Made by a program: the position numbers and the translations under genes
Shown here: positions 16,908 to 25,601 of the stretch, piece after piece
Numbering within the stretch: position 1 is the first letter of the stretch
Layout: each line of letters begins with the position of its first letter
From: Bradyrhizobium manausense
GTDB taxonomy: Bacteria; Pseudomonadota; Alphaproteobacteria; Rhizobiales; Xanthobacteraceae
Assembly: GCF_018129685.1 (NCBI RefSeq)
Contig: NZ_JAFCLG010000018.1
Coordinates: 55,760 to 119,759, forward strand
Direction: 5' to 3'
DNA: 64,000 nt
Notes under the pieces: model-generated
The model's input: the letters and a program-made list of their open reading frames with translations, nothing else
Database searches by the model: none
What the model was told of the DNA's origin: nothing

Positions 16908-17155
16908 CCTCCATGAGCTCTTTCGTTGTAGGTGCCCGGCCAGGCGGCGACAAGCGGCGATATTCCGGTGGCCAGGTTCCCGTTTGCGGCAAAACCTCGG
17001 CATTCGCGCACCGTTTCTTCATCGTGCCGTCCTTCGGTCCGGCCGATTTCTCCTGCCTAAACCTGCATTTAATACGCCGCATGGTTGGATCGGCCGCTCG
17101 GCCTTGGTCGGGCGAGGCGGCGTTCATCTGCCGCTAACCCTGTAAGAACCCGTCC

Positions 17156-17181
17156 TGATCCAATCGCAAACCTGCCTCGTA
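17156..17181 (+). promoter_or_regulatory. candidate RpoE-type promoter of the MHYT-GGDEF-EAL gene
   Basis: TGATCC at 17156-17161, 16 bases, then CGTA at 17178-17181. Transcription would start near 17189, just upstream of the GGGAGAAAG ribosome site and the ATG at 17208. The -10 differs by one base (CGTA) from the other four copies in the locus. Confidence 0.6.
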
Positions 17182-17207
17182 TCTGCTTTCCGGGAGAAAG
17201 AATTCGC

Positions 17208-19280
17208 ATGTGGCAAGCCCTGACCTGTCTGCCCGCCGAGCACGACCTGCGCTACGTCACGGTCGCGGTGCTGGTTTGCATGCTGGGGTCGCTGCTATCC
17301 ATGCGGCTGCTCGCGCGCGTCCGGCGCAACTCCGGCGCGCGGCGCTTCAACCTGCTGTTCCTGTCCGGCCTCGTCGCCGGGGGCACGGTATGGACCACGC
17401 ATTTTGCGGCGATGCTCGGCTACAACGCCCCGGTCGCGCGCGCCTTCGAACCCGGGCTGACCTTCGTATCGCTGATGATCACCGTGATCTTCGCCTGGGT
17501 CGGCTTCTTCATCACCACCCGCACCCGGCTCGGGCCCGCGATCGAGGGCGGCGGCGCGATCTTCGGTCTCGGCATCGCGGCGATGCATTACACCGGCATG
17601 GCGGCGTTCGAAGTGCCCGGCGTGCTCGGCTGGAATTATCCGCTCGTCGTGTTGTCCGTCGTGTTCGCGGCCGGCTTTGGTGCGGTCGCAGCAAACCGCA
17701 TCGCACGGCCGGTCACGCGTTTCTGCAAATATGGCGGCGCGCTCTCGATGATCCTGGCGATCGTGTCGCTGCATTTCACCGGCATGGCCGCGGTCACCGT
17801 GTACCCGGTGTTCGACGTCGCGGTGCCGCCCCAGGCCCTGTCCGATACCTTCATGATCACCAGCGTCATCGTCGGCATCAGCCTGATGATGGCGATGGCG
17901 GCGTCTGCTTACGCGATCGACCTGCAGGCCGCCCACGAGGCCACCGAGAGCTACAAGAAGCAGGCGCTGCACGATCCCTTGACCGGCTTGCCGAACCGCA
18001 ACGGATTGGCCCAACAACTGCACGAGCTGCTCGTCGGACGCGGCGATGACACCGCCCGCGTGATCGTGCTGGCGATCGATCTCGACCGCTTCAAGGACAT
18101 CAACGACGTTCACGGCCATGTCGGAGGCGACCACCTGCTGCGGCAGGTCGCCCAGCGTATCGCCGGCCAGCTGCAGTCGGGTGAATTTCTGGCGCGCACC
18201 GGCGGCGACGAATTCGTCGCCGTGAAGAGCGACGTCTTCGCCCGCGGCGAGGCCGTCAAATTCGCCGAGCGCCTGCGCAACATCGTGATCGATCCGGTCG
18301 AGTGGCAGCACCAGACGCTTGCAGTCGGTTGCAGCATCGGCATTGCCTTGTTTCCCGAGCACGGGCAGGCCGGCGACCTGCTCATCCAGCGCGCCGATCT
18401 GGCGATGTATCGCGCCAAGAGCCTTGGGCGCGGCAAGATCTGTACCTATGAGCCGTCGATGGACGAGGCGAGCCGCGCCCGCGCCGAGCTTGCGATCGAC
18501 CTCAAGCGTGCGCTCGCTGGCAACGAATTCGAGCTCTACTACCAGGTGCAAAATGACACCAACACCGGCGGCATCGTCGGCTTTGAGGCGCTGATCCGCT
18601 GGAATCATCCGCAGAAGGGACGCATTCCGCCGGATGCCTTCATCCCGATCGCCGAAGAGAACGGCCTGATCATCGAGATCGGCGACTGGGTGATGCGCAC
18701 GGCCTGCACCACCGCCGCGCAATGGCGCCAGCCTTTCAAGGTCGCGGTCAACGTCGCGCCGATGCAGCTCAATCACGATCTGCCGCGGCGCGTGAGGGAA
18801 ATCCTGAACGAGACGGGCCTGTCGCCGTCGCGGCTCGAGATCGAGCTGACCGAGAGCGGCATCATCGCCGACCGCCAGCACGCGCTGCAGATCGTGCTGG
18901 CGCTCAAGGCGATCGGCGTCACCGTAGCCATGGACGATTTCGGCACCGGCTATTCCTCGCTCTCGACGCTGCAGGCGTTTCCGTTCGACAAGATCAAGGT
19001 CGACAAGAGCTTTGTCCAGGCGGTCGAGACCAGCGTGCATGCGGCCGCGATCGTCAAGGCGACGCTGCTGCTCGGTCGCAGTCTCAACATCCCCGTGCTG
19101 GCTGAAGGCGTCGAGACAACGCGTCATCTCGACTTCCTGCGCCATGAGGGCTGCGACAGCGTGCAAGGCTACCTGTTCGGCCGGCCGATGCCGGTCGAGG
19201 TGGTGACTCGCATGATCGACGACGAGAAGGCGTCGCGGCCAGCGGCGGCCGATGCGCGCAGGTCGGTCGAGGCCGCCTGA
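17208..19280 (+). CDS. MHYT-GGDEF-EAL membrane c-di-GMP enzyme
   Basis: The 690-residue protein has an N-terminal MHYT sensor of several membrane helices (about residues 10-240) with the motifs WTTHF, MHYTGM and LHFTGM, thought to bind a metal and sense oxygen, CO or NO. It is followed by GGDEF (about 260-420, intact GGDEF in RTGGDEFVAV) and EAL (about 440-680, EALIRW, NVAPMQL, DDFGTGYSSL). Both enzymatic motifs look intact, so it could make or degrade c-di-GMP. ATG at 17208 follows GGGAGAAAG. The upstream RpoE-type motif suggests induction under photo-oxidative stress. Confidence 0.93.
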   Translation: MWQALTCLPAEHDLRYVTVAVLVCMLGSLLSMRLLARVRRNSGARRFNLLFLSGLVAGGTVWTTHFAAMLGYNAPVARAFEPGLTFVSLMITVIFAWVGFFITTRTRLGPAIEGGGAIFGLGIAAMHYTGMAAFEVPGVLGWNYPLVVLSVVFAAGFGAVAANRIARPVTRFCKYGGALSMILAIVSLHFTGMAAVTVYPVFDVAVPPQALSDTFMITSVIVGISLMMAMAASAYAIDLQAAHEATESYKKQALHDPLTGLPNRNGLAQQLHELLVGRGDDTARVIVLAIDLDRFKDINDVHGHVGGDHLLRQVAQRIAGQLQSGEFLARTGGDEFVAVKSDVFARGEAVKFAERLRNIVIDPVEWQHQTLAVGCSIGIALFPEHGQAGDLLIQRADLAMYRAKSLGRGKICTYEPSMDEASRARAELAIDLKRALAGNEFELYYQVQNDTNTGGIVGFEALIRWNHPQKGRIPPDAFIPIAEENGLIIEIGDWVMRTACTTAAQWRQPFKVAVNVAPMQLNHDLPRRVREILNETGLSPSRLEIELTESGIIADRQHALQIVLALKAIGVTVAMDDFGTGYSSLSTLQAFPFDKIKVDKSFVQAVETSVHAAAIVKATLLLGRSLNIPVLAEGVETTRHLDFLRHEGCDSVQGYLFGRPMPVEVVTRMIDDEKASRPAAADARRSVEAA

Positions 19281-19283
19281 GAC

Positions 19284-19616
19284 TCAAACCTCCCGGCCGT
19301 GCAGCTTCCAAAGCTCGTAGACAGTGTCCCAATCCGGAACCTCGTCGGGCGCATAGCGGAAGATTTTGCCGGTCCCGAGCGTCCGGAAGTTCTTCATCGC
19401 CTTGAGGTGCGCGCCGCTCGCAACGAAGGCGCGCATGCTGACGAGATCCGACCAGGCTGTCAGCGTGTGATAGGTCCCGCCGACGATCTTGGCTTCGACC
19501 GCGACAACTCCGGAGGCATTGCGTGCCTGCGCCAGCGATCGGAACGTCCGCCACCAGAACCTCGGCAATTGCGCAATGCCGCGCGGGCGGAAGCCGGTCA
19601 TGGAGACATAGACCAT
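19284..19616 (-). CDS. small uncharacterised protein, possibly alpha-beta-barrel monooxygenase-like
   Basis: The 110-residue soluble protein is not firmly recognised. Its pattern (GGTYHTLTAWSDLVSMRAF, then SGAHLKAMKNF) resembles the ferredoxin-like dimeric barrel of DUF3291 or antibiotic-monooxygenase proteins, in which a Trp-x-x-x-x-x-x-AF segment precedes a His helix. Its stop lies 4 bp from the stop of the MHYT gene (convergent). A TGATCC-N16-CGTT motif stands 28 bp upstream of the ATG at 19616, suggesting membership of the local RpoE regulon. Function unknown. Confidence 0.75.
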   Translation of the reverse strand: MVYVSMTGFRPRGIAQLPRFWWRTFRSLAQARNASGVVAVEAKIVGGTYHTLTAWSDLVSMRAFVASGAHLKAMKNFRTLGTGKIFRYAPDEVPDWDTVYELWKLHGREV

Positions 19617-19643
19617 GCTGAACCTTCATTGTGATGCTGCAGG

Positions 19644-19669
19644 AACGTTGCGCAAAAGGGGTTGGATCA
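19644..19669 (-). promoter_or_regulatory. candidate RpoE-type promoter of the 19284-19616 gene
   Basis: On the minus strand TGATCC (19669-19664), 16 bases, then CGTT (19647-19644), 28 bp before the ATG at 19616. It has the same sequence and spacing as the copies before rpoE, tspO and the second ECF gene. Confidence 0.6.
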
Positions 19670-19714
19670 CCGACAGGCGCGGGTTAGGCTCTTGCGCCAG
19701 GTCGAGTGCGTAGC

Positions 19715-20611
19715 ATGCAACACAAATCCGTCACGACTGACGTTCTGGACATCGCCTATCTCGACTACGGCGCGCCTGATGGCTGGCCCTGCATCATGGG
19801 CCACGGCTTCCCCTACGACGTGAACGCCTATGCCGCGGCCGCGCCGCTGATCGCGCAGGCCGGCGCGCGAGTGCTGGTACCGTGGCTGCGCGGCTACGGG
19901 CCGACGCGGTTCCGGTCGGCTCGGACGCTGCGCTCAGGCGAGCAGGCGGCGCTCGGTGCAGATCTCCTGGCGTTCATGGATGCCCTCGGCATTCAGCGCG
20001 CCGTCGTCGGCGGCTATGATTGGGGTGGGCGCGCGGCCTGCGTCGTGTCGGTGCTGTACCCCGAGCGCGTCGTCGGGCTCGTTTCCGGCAATTCCTACAA
20101 CATCCAGAACATCGCCCGTTCCATGGAGCCGGCCTCACCGCCGGAAGAGGCGGCGCTGTGGTACCAATACCTGTTTCACAACGAGCGCGGCCGCCGCGCG
20201 CTGGAGCGCAATCGCCGCGGTTTCGCCCGCCAGCTGTGGGCGATGTGGTCGCCGACATGGCAATTCGACGATGCCACTTTCGAGCAGAGCGCGGCGTCGT
20301 TCGACAATCCTGATTTCGTCGATGTCGTGATCCATTCCTATCGCCACCGCTATGCGCTGGTCGAAGGCGATCCTGCCTACGCTGCCATTGAGGCGAAGCT
20401 CGCCGAGCAGCCTCAGGTGCGTGTCCCCACCATCGCAATCGACGGCGATAGCGATGGTGTCAATCCCGGCACCGCGCATCATGCGAAGAAGTTCGAGGGT
20501 TTCTTCGAACGGCGCGTTTTCACCGGCGCCGGCCACAATCTGCCGCAGGAGCAGCCGGCCGAATGGGCGCAGGCCGTGCTCGACCTGCGCAACGCGGCCG
20601 CGCGAAACTGA
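19715..20611 (+). CDS. alpha/beta hydrolase, epoxide hydrolase/dehalogenase-like
   Basis: The 298-residue cytoplasmic protein has the alpha/beta hydrolase order: oxyanion motif GHGFPYD near residue 30, nucleophile elbow VVGGYDWGG near 95-103 and catalytic His in GAGHNLPQEQP near 275. The nucleophile is Asp followed by Trp, as in epoxide hydrolases and haloalkane dehalogenases rather than Ser esterases. The acid residue may be the Asp in IAIDGDSDG. The ATG at 19715 is preferred over a GTG at 19706. It is divergent from the small 19284-19616 gene. Substrate unknown. Confidence 0.85.
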   Translation: MQHKSVTTDVLDIAYLDYGAPDGWPCIMGHGFPYDVNAYAAAAPLIAQAGARVLVPWLRGYGPTRFRSARTLRSGEQAALGADLLAFMDALGIQRAVVGGYDWGGRAACVVSVLYPERVVGLVSGNSYNIQNIARSMEPASPPEEAALWYQYLFHNERGRRALERNRRGFARQLWAMWSPTWQFDDATFEQSAASFDNPDFVDVVIHSYRHRYALVEGDPAYAAIEAKLAEQPQVRVPTIAIDGDSDGVNPGTAHHAKKFEGFFERRVFTGAGHNLPQEQPAEWAQAVLDLRNAAARN

Positions 20612-20735
20612 GCCTTCGCACGCGACGTTGATTTGCGTCAACGCTGACGGCCGCCGGGACTGCTCTGCTGGCTGGCGCCCCGGCACCATGCTATCCCGAG
20701 ATGTGCTCTGGGGCGTCACATGCAGGAGGCGCGTC

Positions 20736-21311
20736 ATGACAAGTGCTTCGGATACATCTCAACATTTGGGTCTCGGCTCCGGCATCGCCGCGTTGCATGC
20801 CAAATGGGGCTGGATCGTTGCCCTTGGCGTCGTCTACCTCATCGCCGGCTTCGTCGCGCTCGGCAGCGTGGTGATGGCGACGGTGGCGAGCGTGCTCGTG
20901 GTCGGCGCGATGATGATCGTTGCCGGTGCTGCCGAGATCATCGGCGCATTCCAGATGAAGAGCTGGGGCAAGTTCCTGATCTGGGCGCTGCTCGGCGTGC
21001 TCTATGTCATCGCGGGCTTCCTCACCTTCGACAACCCGCTGTTCGCGGCAGTCCTGCTGACGCTGTTCCTGGGCGCGTCCCTGATCGCCTCAGGCGCCGT
21101 CAGGCTGTTCCTCGCCTTCAGCATGAAGCGCGAGAGCCCGTGGGTGTGGGTGGCGCTGTCAGGCGCCATCACGCTGCTGCTCGGTCTGTTGATCGTCGCG
21201 CGCTGGCCGGTGAACAGCGTCTACATCCTCGGCCTGTTCCTCGGCATCGACCTGGTCATGGCGGGCGCCGGCTGGATCAGCCTGGGCCTCGCCTTGAAGC
21301 AGCGCCGCTGA
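20736..21311 (+). CDS. HdeD family acid-resistance membrane protein
   Basis: The 191-residue protein has about six hydrophobic segments with the repeated pattern of DUF308/HdeD proteins (GVVYLIAGFVALGSV, LLGVLYVIAGFLTFDNP, GAITLLLGLLIVARWP). HdeD contributes to acid tolerance in E. coli, but the molecular role is unclear. AGGAGG at 20724-20729 fixes the ATG at 20736. The stop abuts the stop of the M81 gene on the other strand. Confidence 0.9.
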   Translation: MTSASDTSQHLGLGSGIAALHAKWGWIVALGVVYLIAGFVALGSVVMATVASVLVVGAMMIVAGAAEIIGAFQMKSWGKFLIWALLGVLYVIAGFLTFDNPLFAAVLLTLFLGASLIASGAVRLFLAFSMKRESPWVWVALSGAITLLLGLLIVARWPVNSVYILGLFLGIDLVMAGAGWISLGLALKQRR

Positions 21312-22829
21312 TCAATCCAGCGGCATCTCGTCGAGCGGCCAGATCGGGCGGCGAACCTTGCGATAGGTGAGGGTCGTGTAGTCGTTCGTGGCAAGGCCGC
21401 CGCTGTCGGCCAGAATCACCTGCTTGGCCATCGGCCCGAAAGCGGCGCGGAAGTGGTGGGCGGACTTGACCGCGACGACCCGAAACTGCGCCGGCTCCGC
21501 GCCGAGAATGCGGAACATTTCCTGATCATAGGTTTGCAGCGTGTTGGTCGACAGGGCGATCGAGATGCCGTTCACCTCGAGCAGGGCGGAGGGGCCGAGC
21601 GTCATGGGCTGACCGGCATTCATCGGTCCCTCGCAGACGAAGGCACCATCCGACAGCGCGGCAACGCGCCCGGTCAGCGTGAGTGGCGGCCCGTAGCTTA
21701 CGGGATCGCGTTTGGCGCCGAGGACGAGGTCGAGGCTGGCGCCGAGGCCTGCGGCATGACAGTGGGCGGCGGCTTCGGGATCGCCGAGCACACCGAGCAG
21801 CACGCCTTTGACGTCGGCCTGCAGCAGCGCCTCCAACAGGCGGACGCCGTCGCCATAGGCACCCGAACCCGGGTTGTCGCTGTAGTCGGCAATGACAAGG
21901 GGGCGGGTGTCGGCGACATCGGCTGCGGCCTCGGCGGCAAGCCTGGTCGCGGTCGGCAGATCATGCACCGCGACGGTGACCTCGGCGCGGCGACGGACCA
22001 TCTCGTCATAGAGCGCCGCCGCAGCCTGCCGCGCCGCCGTCTCGGCGGCGTTGTGCGAGGCATCGTAGGTCACCTGCACGCTGGGGCCGACCTCGGCAAT
22101 GTCCGAGCGGCTGAAGCCCGCGCAGACGTCGACCGACAACAGGCCAGGCGTCCGTGCTTCCATGCCCGCAGCGCGCGCCAGCAGATCGCTCATCACGCCG
22201 CCCTGGGTTCGTCCGTGATTGCATCCGTCGAGCAGCGGTCCCTGCAGGTGGGCGACCTTCGGACGGATCTTGCCGTCCATCGCCGCTTGCAGCAGATCGG
22301 CCGCGCGAAGTGCCGTCTCGTACTGGTCGATGTGCGGATAGGTCCGGTAGGGCAGCATGATGTTGGCCAGCCGGCCCATGCGTTCGGTGACGTTGGCATG
22401 CAGGTCGAGCGTCACCGCGATCGGGATCGTCTCGCCGAGCCGTTTGCGCAAACCTTCCAGCAACGCACCCTCGGCATCGTCCTCGGTTTCGGTCACCATC
22501 GCGCCATGCAGTGCGAGGATGACGCCGTCGAGCGGGCCCGTCTCGCAGGCCGCGTAGAGCAGGCGTTGCAGTTCGGCCCAGCAGTCGGCCGTCACCTTGC
22601 CGGACGGCGTGGCCGAGGCTGCAATCGGCTGAACCAGCGTCCAGCCGTAGCGCTTGGCCGCAGCCAGATGCCCGGCGATCTCCATCCTGGTGGTGCCGAG
22701 CGCCGGGGCGATCTCGGCTCCCAGGAGAAACAGCCGCTTGCGATAATCATCGAGCGTGGTGGGAACGATCGAGAAAGTGTTGGTCTCGTGGGCGATCTGC
22801 GCAGAGAGCACACGTCGCGTCCGGCTCAT
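21312..22829 (-). CDS. M81 family metallopeptidase (MlrC-like)
   Basis: The 505-residue protein matches the DUF1485/MlrC C-terminal family. Signs are AQIAHETNTFSIVPT at the N-terminus, LALHGAMVTETEDDAEG (His and Asp/Glu of the metal site), TLDLHANVTERM and the C-terminal VKSAHHFRAAFGPMAKQV. MlrC in sphingomonads hydrolyses the opened microcystin peptide; relatives in soil bacteria likely act on other peptides or amides. The ATG at 22829 is preceded on the minus strand by AAGGAGGAG, ruling out the further upstream start. It is divergent from an ABC binding-protein gene, which could hint at uptake of a substrate. Confidence 0.9.
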   Translation of the reverse strand: MSRTRRVLSAQIAHETNTFSIVPTTLDDYRKRLFLLGAEIAPALGTTRMEIAGHLAAAKRYGWTLVQPIAASATPSGKVTADCWAELQRLLYAACETGPLDGVILALHGAMVTETEDDAEGALLEGLRKRLGETIPIAVTLDLHANVTERMGRLANIMLPYRTYPHIDQYETALRAADLLQAAMDGKIRPKVAHLQGPLLDGCNHGRTQGGVMSDLLARAAGMEARTPGLLSVDVCAGFSRSDIAEVGPSVQVTYDASHNAAETAARQAAAALYDEMVRRRAEVTVAVHDLPTATRLAAEAAADVADTRPLVIADYSDNPGSGAYGDGVRLLEALLQADVKGVLLGVLGDPEAAAHCHAAGLGASLDLVLGAKRDPVSYGPPLTLTGRVAALSDGAFVCEGPMNAGQPMTLGPSALLEVNGISIALSTNTLQTYDQEMFRILGAEPAQFRVVAVKSAHHFRAAFGPMAKQVILADSGGLATNDYTTLTYRKVRRPIWPLDEMPLD

Positions 22830-23014
22830 GGGCGCTCCTCCTTGTCCATCGAGGCCGCGGGGCCGACCTCGCATCCTCGCAAACCACTTCGCTAGCATCG
22901 AATCGGGCCGCCCCACCAGCCGGTTGACGCAAGACCGTTATGCCGAACTCCGCTGGTCTGACACACAGCAAAACGGCGCCGCTTAGCGCGTACGACAAAG
23001 CTCCGGGAGAAACC

Positions 23015-24226
23015 ATGAAAGCCGCCTTGGTCCTGGCCGCAGCGCTGGCAGCCACCTGCCTGTCCGCGCCCGTCTCCGCCCAGAAATCCTATGGTCCCGG
23101 CGTCACCGATACCGAGATCAAGATCGGCAACACCATGCCCTATAGCGGGCCGGCCTCGCCGCTCGGCATCACCGGCCGGGTGCTCGCGGCCTATTTCGAC
23201 GAGATCAACGAGAAGGGCGGCGTCAACGGCCGCAAGCTGAATCTCCTGTCGCTCGACGATGCCTTCTCGCCGCCGAAGACCATGGAAGCCGCGCGGCGCC
23301 TGGTCGAAGGCGACGGCGTCGCCTTCATCTTCGCAACCATGGGAACGGCGCCGAGTTCGGCGATCGCGAAATATCTCAACAGCAACAAGGTGCCGCAGCT
23401 GTTCCTGATCAGCTCGGCCTCGAAGTGGAACGATCCCGCCAATATGCCGTGGTCGATGGCGCTGCCCTGGGCGCCCAACTACACCAGCGAGGCCGCGATC
23501 GACGTAGCCTATGCCCGCGCGAAAAATCCCAATGCGCGCTTCGCCGTGCTCTACCAGAACGACGATGCCGGCAAGGAATATCTTCGCGGCGTGAAGGAAG
23601 CGCTCGGCGCTGATGCCGACAAGGCGATCGCGATGGCCTCGAGCTTCGAGGTCAGCGACCCCACCGTCGACTCCCAGGTGCTGACGCTCGCCAACACCAA
23701 GGCCGACGTCTTCATGATCTACTCGGTGACGCCGCGCGCTTGCGCGCAGGCGATCCGAAAAGCGCATGAGGTCGGCTGGCAGCCGACGCGCTTCCTCGCG
23801 AGCGGTTGTGCCAACAAGGCGACCGTGATGGCGCCCGCCGGTCTCGATGCCGGCAAGGGCGTGCTGTCGCTCGGCTCGCTGAAGCCGTTCACGGCGGAAC
23901 CGAAGGACGATCCGGCGATGTCGGCCTATATCGACTTCATGAAGCGGCGCCTGCCGAATGCCGACATCAACAACGTCGCCGCGCTGTACGGCTACACCGT
24001 CGCCGAGGCGCTGGTCGTGGTGCTCAAGCAATGCAAGGACAATCTGACACGCGAAAACATCATGGCGCAGGCCTCGAACCTGAAGAACGTGCCGCTGTCG
24101 CTGCTCCTGCCCGGCATCACCCTCAACACCACGCCGCAGGATTTCCGCCCGATCAAGGACGGCTACATGCTCCAGTTCGACGGCAACGACTGGGTCGTCG
24201 CGAGCGAGCTGTTGAAGGGGACGTGA
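23015..24226 (+). CDS. ABC transporter substrate-binding protein, branched-chain amino acid (LivK) type
   Basis: The 403-residue protein begins with a signal peptide (about residues 1-22, cleaved after PVSAQ) and continues as a type I periplasmic binding protein: KIGNTMPYSGPASPLG, DDAFSPPKTMEAARRLVE, then KNPNARFAVLYQNDDAGKEY. It should bind a hydrophobic amino acid or an aromatic/organic acid and pass it to an ABC permease, but no permease or ATPase genes are adjacent. ATG at 23015 follows GGGAGAAA. Divergent from the M81 gene; followed by a repeat hairpin and an acyl-CoA dehydrogenase. Confidence 0.92.
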   Translation: MKAALVLAAALAATCLSAPVSAQKSYGPGVTDTEIKIGNTMPYSGPASPLGITGRVLAAYFDEINEKGGVNGRKLNLLSLDDAFSPPKTMEAARRLVEGDGVAFIFATMGTAPSSAIAKYLNSNKVPQLFLISSASKWNDPANMPWSMALPWAPNYTSEAAIDVAYARAKNPNARFAVLYQNDDAGKEYLRGVKEALGADADKAIAMASSFEVSDPTVDSQVLTLANTKADVFMIYSVTPRACAQAIRKAHEVGWQPTRFLASGCANKATVMAPAGLDAGKGVLSLGSLKPFTAEPKDDPAMSAYIDFMKRRLPNADINNVAALYGYTVAEALVVVLKQCKDNLTRENIMAQASNLKNVPLSLLLPGITLNTTPQDFRPIKDGYMLQFDGNDWVVASELLKGT

Positions 24227-24259
24227 GCGGGGGAGCGGCTCTCTCTGCACGTTCGGTAC

Positions 24260-24351
24260 CGTAGGGTGGGCAAAGGCGCGCTTGCGCCGTACCCACCACC
24301 TGTCAATGATCGAGAGAGATGGTGGGCACGCTCCGCTTTGCCCACCCTACG
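24260..24351. repeat. inverted repeat with 16-bp arms
   Basis: CGTAGGGTGGGCAAAG at 24260-24275 and its exact complement at 24336-24351 flank a short segment with a second copy of the GGTGGG/CCCACC pairing. It lies between the binding-protein gene and the acyl-CoA dehydrogenase. Similar hairpins are scattered through Bradyrhizobium genomes. Confidence 0.75.
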
Positions 24352-24386
24352 AGACCGACGCAAGGGGCGCGACCGGGAGGATTAAG

Positions 24387-25601
24387 ATGGACTTTCAACA
24401 CTCCGCCCGTTCGCTGGAGCTTCAGGCCCGCGTCCGCCGGTTTATGCGCGATCATGTCGAACCGGTCGAGGAACTCTATTACGAGCAGGTGAAGCCGGAA
24501 GCCGCGCGCTACAAGACACCGCCGGTCCTGCAGGACCTGAAGCGGCTGGCGCGGGAGCAGGGGCTCTGGAATCTGTTTCTCTCCGGCGAGCACGGTCCGG
24601 GCCTCACCAATCTCGAATACGCGCCGGTCAAGGAGATCATGGGCCGCATCCTCTGGGCGCCGGAAGTGTTCAATTGCTCGGCCCCCGATGTCGGCAACAT
24701 GGAGGTGCTGGCGAACTACGGCACCAGGGCGCAGCAGGAGCGCTGGCTGAAGCCGCTGCTGGAGGGGCGCATCCGCTCCGGCTTCTCGATGACCGAGCCG
24801 CAGGTCGCCTCCAGCGATGCCACCAACATCCAGTGCGCGATCACGCGCGATGGCGACGACTACGTCATCAACGGCCGCAAGTGGTTCACCTCGGGCGCGA
24901 TGAACGAGGATTGCGAGATCCTGATCGTGATGGGCAAGACCGCCCCTGATGATCCCGACCGCCATCGCCAGCAATCCATGATCCTGGTGCCGCGAAATAC
25001 GCCCGGGGTCCGCATCATCAGGGACATGCTCACCTACGGCTATGACGACGCGCCCGTCGGCCACCCCGAGATCGTCTATGACAACGTCCGTGTGCCGGCC
25101 GAGAACATGTTGCTCGGCGAAGGTCGTGGCTTCGAGATCGCGCAAGGAAGACTGGGCCCAGGCCGCATCCATCACTGCATGCGACTGATCGGCTGCGCGC
25201 AGCGCGCGCTGGAACTGATGTGCCGGCGCTCGGTCTCGCGCGTCGCCTTCGGCAAGCCGCTCGCCGAGCAGGGCTCGGTGCGTGAGGACATCGCGCACTC
25301 CTTCTGCGAGATCGCGCAAGCGCGGCTGCTCACGCTGCAGGCCGCCGACAGGATGGACCGCGAGGGCAACAAGGCCGCGCGCGATCTGATCGCCGCCGCC
25401 AAGATCGTGGTCCCGAGCATGGCCGCCCGCGTCATCGACCGCGCCATCCAGATCCACGGCGCCGCAGGCGTCTCGCAGGATACGTTCCTCGCCCGCGCCT
25501 ATGTCTACGCCCGCTTCATCCGCATCGGCGATGGTCCGGATCAAGTGCATCTTGCCGCGGTCGGCAAGGAACTGATCAAGCGTGGCGGCGTGATGGCGTA
25601 G
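24387..25601 (+). CDS. acyl-CoA dehydrogenase family protein
   Basis: The 404-residue FAD enzyme has the three-part acyl-CoA dehydrogenase fold. Recognisable are the N-terminal helical domain, the middle domain with GFSMTEPQVASSDATNIQC (flavin and CoA contacts) and INGRKWFTSGA, and the C-terminal domain with GRGFEIAQGRLGPGRIHHCMR and IQIHGAAGVSQDTFLA. It would oxidise an acyl-CoA to the enoyl-CoA. Length and motifs fit the ACAD10/11-like C-terminal type. ATG 24387 follows GGGAGG; the frame is open upstream through the repeat but without a ribosome site. Chain-length specificity is unknown. Confidence 0.9.
   Translation: MDFQHSARSLELQARVRRFMRDHVEPVEELYYEQVKPEAARYKTPPVLQDLKRLAREQGLWNLFLSGEHGPGLTNLEYAPVKEIMGRILWAPEVFNCSAPDVGNMEVLANYGTRAQQERWLKPLLEGRIRSGFSMTEPQVASSDATNIQCAITRDGDDYVINGRKWFTSGAMNEDCEILIVMGKTAPDDPDRHRQQSMILVPRNTPGVRIIRDMLTYGYDDAPVGHPEIVYDNVRVPAENMLLGEGRGFEIAQGRLGPGRIHHCMRLIGCAQRALELMCRRSVSRVAFGKPLAEQGSVREDIAHSFCEIAQARLLTLQAADRMDREGNKAARDLIAAAKIVVPSMAARVIDRAIQIHGAAGVSQDTFLARAYVYARFIRIGDGPDQVHLAAVGKELIKRGGVMA

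Larger units (their letters stand above)
16854..17207. other. divergent control region between rpoE and the MHYT-GGDEF-EAL gene
   Basis: This gap of 354 bases holds two oppositely facing copies of the TGATCC-N16-CGT(T/A) motif, one near each gene. I see no convincing gene between them; a minus-strand frame through 17127 mostly overlaps rpoE in another frame and has no family features. Confidence 0.6.

Noticed and set aside
16729..17127. Minus-strand frame overlapping the rpoE start region
   Set aside because: More than a quarter overlaps rpoE out of frame, it covers the rpoE promoter motif, and no domain is visible.
17295..19166. Minus-strand open frame of 623 codons opposite the MHYT-GGDEF-EAL gene
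   Set aside because: Antisense shadow of a well-supported gene, rich in His/Arg/Asp with no motifs.
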